A stretch of 64,000 nt of DNA from Salegentibacter salarius (GTDB lineage Bacteria; Bacteroidota; Bacteroidia; Flavobacteriales; Flavobacteriaceae). The DNA lies in NCBI RefSeq assembly GCF_900168265.1, contig NZ_FVZF01000016.1:1-64000 (forward strand), given 5' to 3'. Of the stretch, positions 57,849-64,000 are shown one piece after another; within the stretch, counting starts at the first letter, position 1; every line of letters starts with the position of its first letter. The translations under genes were made by a program, and so were the position numbers. The notes beneath the pieces are model-generated. The model worked only from the letters and a program-made list of their open reading frames with translations. It was not told the DNA's origin and ran no database searches.

Positions 57849-60260
57849 TTATTCCTCGTTTGCTCCATTTAAATCTAATATTGAAAAGTTTTCATCTATC
57901 ATAAGCGTAAGGCATCCATTACTATGCAGCTGTTCCAAAGATTTGGTTTCATTGTCCAATTGAATGTTTTTCACATCAAACGGCAATCCGTGTATCTGTA
58001 ATTTGAATATTTTGCAATCAGATTCATAAGAGCCTTCTTTATGCTGCTGAATAACTAGCTGATTTTTTCTTCCAGTAAGTTTAAAGCTTCTCAAGCAAAA
58101 ACGCCCTTTGGTATAGTCGTAACCATCTTGCGCATCTTCGAAAAACTGAGAATCTTCCTTCCCTTTTTTGTAATAAATGTCCAAGGTGATCTCCTCTATC
58201 TTTTTTTCTCCTACGTATTGTTGCACCGGATATTTCGGAATAATAGCACCCTCTTTTATAAATACAGGCATACTGTCTATATCGGCATCTACCCAGGTTT
58301 CTTTTCCGCCTTTAACCAATTCATCGGTCCAGTAATTATACCATTCCCCTCTTGGAATATACATACGTCTTCCTTTAGCATTAGGCTCTTGAACAGGGCA
58401 GGCGAGTATACTATCCCCAAAAATAAATTCGTCTATTCGGTAATGGGTGTTCACGTCTTCCTGGTCAAACATCACCAGAGATTTTATTATAGGCACACCT
58501 CTCTCAGTATAATCCCAGAATGCAGTATATAAGTAAGGCAATAGTTGGTAGCGCAATTCAATAAATTTACGCACTATATCGGTGATATCTTCATCAAAAG
58601 TCCAGGGTTCCTGGTCGCCGTGATCTCCCGAGGAGTGCACTCTAAAGAATGGGTGAAAAGTTGCTAGCTGAATCCACCTTGCATAAAGTTCGCCGTGGGG
58701 CTGTTCAGCAAAACCGCCGATGTCACTTCCGGCAAATGAAAAACCAGACATAGCGAGACGCTGCACCTGCACATTAGCTATCCACAAATGCTCCCAATTC
58801 GCAATGTTATCTCCGGTCCAGGTTGAGGTATATCGTTGCGTTCCCGAATAAGCCGCTCTCGTAATTACAAACGGACGTTTAGGATGCGAAAATTTCTTTA
58901 CGCCATGGTAAGTTGCCCGGGCCATTTGCATCCCGTAAATATTGTGAGCTTTTCTATGGCTGCAGGGATTGCCGTCATAATCGTGTCTCACATCGTGTGG
59001 AAACGTCTTATTTGGTACTTCCATCACGGCAGGCTCGTTCATATCGTTCCAGATACCCTTAACGCCAATCTCTTCAATTAGTTCTTTGAATAATCCAGAC
59101 CACCATTCCCTTACTTGAGGATTGGTGAAATCTGGGAAATAACATTCTCCCGGCCAAACTTTCCCTTTAATATAAGGGCCATCGGCACGCTTACAGAAAT
59201 AATCGTTCTCCAAGCCTTCTTTGTATACCCAGTATTTTTTATCAATTTTAATCCCCGGATCTATGATCGCTACCGTTTTAAAACCATCTTCTTCAAGTTC
59301 CTTAACCATTCGTTTTGGATCTGGGAAATACTCTTTGTTCCAGGTAAAACAGCGAAAACCTTCCATGTAATCAATGTCCAAATAAATAGCGTCACAAGGA
59401 ATTTGTAATTCCCTGAATTTAGAAGTGATTGCTTTTACCTTGCTTTCAGGGTAATAACTCCATTTACACTGGTGAAAGCCTAAGGCCCAAAGTGGCGGTA
59501 GATCTGGTTTTCCGGTAAGATCGGTATAATATTCTACTACATCGGTCATTTTTGGGCCGTAGATAAAATAATAATTCATCTCGCCACCCTGTGCCCAAAA
59601 ACTGGTTACAAATCTTCTTTCCTGGGCAAAATCAAAATAAGATCTAAAGGTGTTATCAAAGAAAATCCCGTAGGCTTTCTTGTTGTGAAGCCCGGTGTAA
59701 AACGGAATGGTTTTGTAAATAGGATCGGTATCTTTTCCGTAGGCATAAGAGTCGGTCACCCAATTTTCGAAGCGTTTCCCTTTTAAATTTAAATGCCCCG
59801 GTTTATCACCAAGACCAAAATAACTCTCCCCGTCGTGAGAAACTTTACTCATTTTCACGATATCGCCTCCAAATTCATAACTTTCTTCCCAGTGGAATCC
59901 CAGTTCATCCTGGTTTATCAAGCTTCCGTCTGCCTTATCATAGATTTTGATGAGTAAACCTATCCTGGAAATCTCACATATAATTTTAGAAGTGGTAATG
60001 CGGTAACAATCTTCTTTTTCTTCAATATCTAACTGGTTATAACCAATACTCGCATATTTGGTGATTGCATAAGAAAAGTCATTCGCAAACATTCCGGTTG
60101 TAGAATACCTAAATCGCAGCAAGCCATCTCTAAGAATTGTGATTTGCAGAGCCACATCGTTTTCTGTAGTAAAATAAAGCGTATCCACATCTTTGCGGAA
60201 AGAAATTACATTAGATGGAAATGCATTTCCTTTTTGTTCTAACTCGGTATTCGTGATCAT
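57849..60260 (-). CDS. GH31 alpha-glucosidase
   Basis: This 803-residue enzyme hydrolyses alpha-glucosidic bonds from chain ends. An N-terminal beta-sandwich is followed by the catalytic barrel with its nucleophile Asp in GIWNDMNEP and the acid/base Asp near FAGSDIGGF. No signal peptide is present, so it should act in the cytoplasm on glycogen or maltodextrin. It lies 112 bases downstream of glgB with its own -7 box. Confidence 0.94.
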   Translation of the reverse strand: MITNTELEQKGNAFPSNVISFRKDVDTLYFTTENDVALQITILRDGLLRFRYSTTGMFANDFSYAITKYASIGYNQLDIEEKEDCYRITTSKIICEISRIGLLIKIYDKADGSLINQDELGFHWEESYEFGGDIVKMSKVSHDGESYFGLGDKPGHLNLKGKRFENWVTDSYAYGKDTDPIYKTIPFYTGLHNKKAYGIFFDNTFRSYFDFAQERRFVTSFWAQGGEMNYYFIYGPKMTDVVEYYTDLTGKPDLPPLWALGFHQCKWSYYPESKVKAITSKFRELQIPCDAIYLDIDYMEGFRCFTWNKEYFPDPKRMVKELEEDGFKTVAIIDPGIKIDKKYWVYKEGLENDYFCKRADGPYIKGKVWPGECYFPDFTNPQVREWWSGLFKELIEEIGVKGIWNDMNEPAVMEVPNKTFPHDVRHDYDGNPCSHRKAHNIYGMQMARATYHGVKKFSHPKRPFVITRAAYSGTQRYTSTWTGDNIANWEHLWIANVQVQRLAMSGFSFAGSDIGGFAEQPHGELYARWIQLATFHPFFRVHSSGDHGDQEPWTFDEDITDIVRKFIELRYQLLPYLYTAFWDYTERGVPIIKSLVMFDQEDVNTHYRIDEFIFGDSILACPVQEPNAKGRRMYIPRGEWYNYWTDELVKGGKETWVDADIDSMPVFIKEGAIIPKYPVQQYVGEKKIEEITLDIYYKKGKEDSQFFEDAQDGYDYTKGRFCLRSFKLTGRKNQLVIQQHKEGSYESDCKIFKLQIHGLPFDVKNIQLDNETKSLEQLHSNGCLTLMIDENFSILDLNGANEE

Positions 60261-60304
60261 ATTTTATAATGGATTACTGTAAGGTAAAAAAACAGAATAG
60301 TTTG

Positions 60305-60312
60305 CAAATATA
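60305..60312 (-). promoter_or_regulatory. TAnnTTTG -7 box for the GH31 gene
   Basis: TATATTTG (reverse strand, followed by C) lies 44 bases before the ATG, so GH31 need not depend on read-through from glgB. Confidence 0.6.
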
Positions 60313-60372
60313 AGTTAGAATTCTCAAAGTATTTATGAGTGTTTATTAACTATATCGTTGTTGTTCATTTAA

Positions 60373-62283
60373 CTAAGTAGAATATTTTAAGGCTACCATT
60401 GCTAAAGGCGGGATATCTATTACTGTGGAATAGTTCCTGGAATGCCATTTATGCTCTGTAGTTTTTATGGATTTATTGATGTATGTGCCGGAACCATAAA
60501 ATTTCTTTTTATCGCTATTGAAAACTTCTTTAAGCACGCCTTTTTTAGGTAAGCCTACTCGATAATTTTCCCGCGGAATTGGGGTTAGATTGCAAACAAT
60601 AATCAAGTTGTCTTTAGGTTCGTTTCCTTTCCTAATAAAGCTAATAACCGAATTCTCGGCATCATTGTAATCGATCCATTCAAAGCCATCGGGTACAAAT
60701 TGATTTTCATATAAAGCGGGCTCAGCTCTATAGAATTTATTTAAAGCTTTAATTACCTCCTGAATTCCTTTATGCGGCGCATAATCCAGTAAATGCCAGT
60801 CTAAACTATTCTGGAAATTCCATTCTTCACTTTGCCCAAATTCACACCCCTGAAACAGTAATTTGGTGCCCGGGTGGGTAAACATATATCCGTAAAGTAG
60901 GCGCAGATTGGCAAAACGCTGCCATTCGTCTCCCGGCATTCTTCCTAAGATAGAATGCTTGCCGTAAACCACTTCATCGTGGGATAAAGGCAGCATAAAA
61001 TTTTCGGTAAATGTATAAGTAAGGGAAAAAGTAATATTATTTTGGTGATGTTTGCGGTATATAGGTTCTTTAGAGAAATACTGAAGCGTATCGTGCATCC
61101 AGCCCATCATCCATTTCATCCCAAAACCAAGTCCGCCTAAAAACACGGGTTTGGAAACTCCACTATAAGCAGTAGATTCTTCGGCAATAGTTTGTACATC
61201 GGGAAAAGAAGCGTAAACTTCTTTATTTAATTCTTCTAAAAACGAGATCGCTTCCAGGTTTTTATTTTCTCCATACTCATTGGGATCCCATTCACCTTCT
61301 TCTCGTGAATAATCCAGGTAAAGAATGGAGGCTACGGCATCAACCCGTAAGCCGTCAATATGAAATTGTTCTAACCAGTATAAAGCGTTACTAATCAAAA
61401 AAGCTCTTACTTCGTTTCGGCTGTAGTTGAAGATCAAACTTTTCCAATCGGGATGATAACCCCTTTTCGGGTCGGGGTGCTCATAAAGATGCGTTCCGTC
61501 AAAGTAACCAAGGCCGTGGCTGTCTTCCGGAAAATGTGAAGGCACCCAATCCAGGATCACTCCAATATCATTTTCGTGAAGTTTATCTACTAAAAATTTA
61601 AATTCATCTGGATAGCCAAACCGTGAGGTTGGCGCAAAATATCCGGTAATTTGATATCCCCAACTTGGATCGTAAGGGTACTCCATAATAGGCATAAACT
61701 CTACGTGAGTAAAGCCCATTTCTTTAACGTAGGAAACTAATTCGGTGGCAAGTTCCCAGTAAGAGAGCGACCTGTTTTCTTCGGTTTTCTTTTTCCAGGA
61801 AGATAAATGTACTTCGTAAACCGAATAAGGAGCTTGTAAAGAATTATTCTGTTTGCGTTTTTGCAACCATGATTTATCTTTCCATTTATAATCATCTTCC
61901 CAAACTACCGAAGCGGTATTTGGCGGATGTTCGCAGCGCCTCGCATAAGGATCGGCTTTCTCGGTTACAATTTCGTTATGGTTACTATGAATTTTATACT
62001 TGTATAAATTCCCTTTTTCAACATTAGGAATAAAACCTTCCCAAATTCCACTGCCATCCCAACGCACATCAAGCAGATGTTCGTCATCTTTCCAGAAATT
62101 AAAGTCTCCAATTACCGAAACCTGCTTCGCGCCCGGAGCCCAAACAGCAAAATATGTTCCCTTAACTTTATTTAAAGTAAGTGGATGGGAGCCAAACTTC
62201 TCGTAAAGGCGATAATGTTTCCCAGACTTAAATAAATTAATATCGAATTCTGAAAATAAACTGTGCGTTATAACTTCTGCCAT
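60373..62283 (-). CDS. glgB: 1,4-alpha-glucan branching enzyme
   Basis: This 636-residue enzyme makes the alpha-1,6 branches of glycogen. An N-terminal CBM48 domain (YFAVWAPGAKQVSVIGDFN) precedes the GH13 barrel. Catalytic residues are in DGLRVDAVAS (nucleophile Asp), IAEESTAY (acid/base Glu) and LPLSHDEVVYGK (transition-state Asp). It starts one base after the glgC stop. Confidence 0.96.
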   Translation of the reverse strand: MAEVITHSLFSEFDINLFKSGKHYRLYEKFGSHPLTLNKVKGTYFAVWAPGAKQVSVIGDFNFWKDDEHLLDVRWDGSGIWEGFIPNVEKGNLYKYKIHSNHNEIVTEKADPYARRCEHPPNTASVVWEDDYKWKDKSWLQKRKQNNSLQAPYSVYEVHLSSWKKKTEENRSLSYWELATELVSYVKEMGFTHVEFMPIMEYPYDPSWGYQITGYFAPTSRFGYPDEFKFLVDKLHENDIGVILDWVPSHFPEDSHGLGYFDGTHLYEHPDPKRGYHPDWKSLIFNYSRNEVRAFLISNALYWLEQFHIDGLRVDAVASILYLDYSREEGEWDPNEYGENKNLEAISFLEELNKEVYASFPDVQTIAEESTAYSGVSKPVFLGGLGFGMKWMMGWMHDTLQYFSKEPIYRKHHQNNITFSLTYTFTENFMLPLSHDEVVYGKHSILGRMPGDEWQRFANLRLLYGYMFTHPGTKLLFQGCEFGQSEEWNFQNSLDWHLLDYAPHKGIQEVIKALNKFYRAEPALYENQFVPDGFEWIDYNDAENSVISFIRKGNEPKDNLIIVCNLTPIPRENYRVGLPKKGVLKEVFNSDKKKFYGSGTYINKSIKTTEHKWHSRNYSTVIDIPPLAMVALKYST

Positions 62284-62284
62284 A

Positions 62285-63553
62285 TTATCCTATAGTTGTT
62301 CCGGGTGGAATTACCGCCTCTTTTTTAAGTACTACAATGCCTTCTTTAATTACATAAGAATCTGTTTCGGTATCTTCTAAATGCGGGCCGCCATTTATAG
62401 TAGTATTGTCTCCAATTCTACAGTTTTTATCGATTATGGCGTTTTTTATCGTGCAGTTTTCTCCTATTCCCGTGAGTATTTTAATTTTATTCTTTTCAAT
62501 TTCTTCTAAAGATTCATAGAAATCGGTTCCCATCATATAGCAATTTTTTATAACTGAACCTTTTCCAATCCTGGACCTGACTCCAATTACCGAAGATTCA
62601 ATCCTATCGGCGTGAATAATGCAACCTTCAGCAATAACTGCTTTTTTGAGTTTGGTATTGGTGTATTTAGAAGTTGGAAGAATCCTGGCATGGGTATACA
62701 CCTGGTTTTCCATGTCATAAAGATTGAATTTTGGAATATCTTCGGTTAAACCAATATTTGCTTCAAAGAATGATTCTATATTTCCAATATCTGTCCAGTA
62801 ACCTTCAAATTGATAACCACAAACTTTTTTATTTCCTATAGCCTGCGGAATGATCTCTTTACCAAAATCTACGGTGTTGGGATCGTCCATTAATTTTTCC
62901 AACAATTTTCTATTAAATACATATATTCCCATAGAGCCAAGGTAATTTCTGCCTTCAGCTTCCATTTCGGGGCCTACAGGCGAGGTCCAGTCAGGTAAAA
63001 GTTCAGATTTGGGTTTTTCGATGAATGAAGTAATATTATTGTCTTTATCGGTTTTCATGATCCCGAAACTTGGGGCGTCTTTCGCGTTCACAGGCACGGT
63101 ACCAATGGTAATTTCTGCGCCGCTATCTATGTGCTGTTGAACCATGCGGTTATAATCCATATGGTATAATTGATCTCCTGAAAGAATAAGAAAATAATCG
63201 AATTTGTGCTTTTTAAAATGATGCATTCCCTGTCTCACAGCATCTGCAGTTCCCTGGTACCAGGTTTTGTTATTCGGGGTTTGCTCTGCCGCCAGAACAT
63301 CTACAAAAGCCTCACTAAAAAAGCTAAAGTGAAAGGTATTTTTAATGTGTTTGTTGAGGGAAGCCGAATTGAACTGCGTTAACACATACATTCTTTTCAT
63401 GTTGGAATTAATGCAGTTGGAAATCGGAATGTCTACCAGCCTGTATTTCCCTGCAATAGGAACGGCAGGCTTAGACCTGCTTTCTGTTAAAGGATGGAGC
63501 CTGGTACCCTGACCGCCTCCAAGAATAACCGATAATACTTTGTCGTTTAGCAT
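62285..63553 (-). CDS. glgC: Glucose-1-phosphate adenylyltransferase (ADP-glucose synthase)
   Basis: This 422-residue enzyme makes ADP-glucose, the donor for glycogen synthesis. The nucleotide loop GGGQGTRLHPLTESRSKPAVP and the substrate motif FIEKP are present. The C-terminal half is a left-handed beta-helix (SSVIGVRSRIGKGSVIKNC). Length is normal. It is two bases behind glgA and one base before glgB in one operon. Confidence 0.97.
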   Translation of the reverse strand: MLNDKVLSVILGGGQGTRLHPLTESRSKPAVPIAGKYRLVDIPISNCINSNMKRMYVLTQFNSASLNKHIKNTFHFSFFSEAFVDVLAAEQTPNNKTWYQGTADAVRQGMHHFKKHKFDYFLILSGDQLYHMDYNRMVQQHIDSGAEITIGTVPVNAKDAPSFGIMKTDKDNNITSFIEKPKSELLPDWTSPVGPEMEAEGRNYLGSMGIYVFNRKLLEKLMDDPNTVDFGKEIIPQAIGNKKVCGYQFEGYWTDIGNIESFFEANIGLTEDIPKFNLYDMENQVYTHARILPTSKYTNTKLKKAVIAEGCIIHADRIESSVIGVRSRIGKGSVIKNCYMMGTDFYESLEEIEKNKIKILTGIGENCTIKNAIIDKNCRIGDNTTINGGPHLEDTETDSYVIKEGIVVLKKEAVIPPGTTIG

Positions 63554-63555
63554 GA

Positions 63556-64000
63556 TTAATCGCTTTTTAGTGAGTTATACAAATCGATATATTGTTGAGC
63601 CGAAACATTCCAGGAATGGTCAATGCCCGTAATATGTTTTCTGGTTTTTTTAAATGCAGGTTTATCATTATAAAATGCTATAGCCCTTTTTAAAGATTGA
63701 AGAATATCATCTTCTGAAGCATCCTCGTGTGAAAACCCAAAACCTCCATCTTCAATATTTATAACGGTATCTTTTAAACCACCAATACTTCGCACAACCG
63801 GGATGGTCCCGTACCGAAGGGAATATAATTGATTAAGTCCGCAGGGTTCCACGCGGGAAGGCATTAATAAGAAATCTGCGCCCGCATAGATGAGGTGCGA
63901 GAGTTTTTCATCATAACCAATAAAAGTGTTATATACGCCCTTATGTTTTTTCTTTAAAGTTTTTAAGCTTTCTTCTACCTCAGGGTTTCCAGAACCTAAA
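63556..64000 (-). CDS. glgA: Glycogen synthase, C-terminal part (cut by window edge)
   Basis: The reverse-strand frame stays open from the window edge to the stop at 63556 (148 codons). It contains the donor-site signature MPSRVEPCGLNQLYSLRYG with the catalytic Glu, then GGLKDTV, and upstream GADFLL. It transfers glucose from ADP-glucose to growing glycogen chains. The N-terminal domain with its ADP-glucose-binding loop lies beyond the window. It is the first visible gene of the glgA-glgC-glgB operon. Confidence 0.95.
   Translation of the reverse strand, partial: LGSGNPEVEESLKTLKKKHKGVYNTFIGYDEKLSHLIYAGADFLLMPSRVEPCGLNQLYSLRYGTIPVVRSIGGLKDTVINIEDGGFGFSHEDASEDDILQSLKRAIAFYNDKPAFKKTRKHITGIDHSWNVSAQQYIDLYNSLKSD

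Noticed and set aside
1-64000. CRISPR array, prophage, toxin-antitoxin or defence island
   Set aside because: No regularly spaced identical repeats, phage genes or recognisable defence genes were seen. The dispersed repeats are separate intergenic elements with no spacers.
57849-64000. Glycogen operon as a novel system
   Set aside because: The glgA-glgC-glgB order with an alpha-glucosidase is ordinary for flavobacteria and all catalytic motifs are standard.

Overview
The window is AT-rich chromosomal DNA from a marine-type member of the Flavobacteriaceae (Bacteroidota). The evidence is the gene content (a type IX secretion sorting domain, a TonB-dependent receptor with a carboxypeptidase-like regulatory domain, DUF4271, DUF4296, DUF2723 and DUF3050 proteins, a class I dihydroorotase of the Bacteroidota type) and repeated -7 promoter motifs of the form TAnnTTTG, which are specific to Bacteroidota. 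The protein sequences feel closest to the Gramella/Salegentibacter/Zunongwangia group, but this is recognition from memory and not a search. No CRISPR array, prophage or recognisable defence island is present.

Layout. 1-5.5 kb: the start of an IS1182-type transposase, ferritin, a small conserved protein, an Lrp regulator with a saccharopine dehydrogenase, a DUF423 membrane protein and PEP carboxykinase. 5.5-13.5 kb: housekeeping genes (hemD with DUF4271; a GT2 glycosyltransferase, pyrC and DUF4296 operon; an NAD-dependent epimerase; tyrS; a LuxE-like adenylating enzyme). 13.5-21.8 kb: a stand-alone type IX sorting domain, an internally duplicated surface lipoprotein with its TonB receptor, and a PhoB/PhoR-like two-component pair. 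21.9-29.2 kb: trmB, a LysE-type exporter and an alkyltransferase-like gene, all with non-ATG starts; then an iron-sulfur/ferredoxin operon (mrp, nfu, ferredoxin reductase, ferredoxin), DUF3050, a Cys-rich small protein and a glutaryl-CoA-type dehydrogenase. 29.2-36.9 kb: tRNA methyltransferase, tsf-rpsB, rpsI-rplM and polA. 37-45.5 kb: glycosylasparaginase with a sugar transporter, a phosphoesterase, a cysteine-less thioredoxin, a polysaccharide deacetylase, a giant DUF2723 protein and tRNA-Gln. 45.6-55.5 kb: an accessory metabolic block with a PAS kinase, a receiver-Crp fusion regulator, a Usp protein, carbonic anhydrase, a truncated hemoglobin, a CoA-transferase, two YceI proteins and a porin. 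55.8-64 kb: ftsX, a ketopantoate reductase and the glycogen operon glgA-glgC-glgB with a GH31 alpha-glucosidase.

The most unusual material is non-coding. One dispersed element of about 78 bp occurs seven times; each arm is a small hairpin whose stem bases differ between copies but keep pairing. A second, three-hairpin element of about 92 bp occurs four times, twice in tandem. The first family brackets single genes (ferredoxin; DUF3050 plus its neighbour; carbonic anhydrase). There are also candidate structured leaders before mrp, rplM and rpsB, and a palindrome placed like a Crp/Fnr box before the membrane protein/truncated hemoglobin pair, about 2.6 kb from a gene for a Crp-type regulator.
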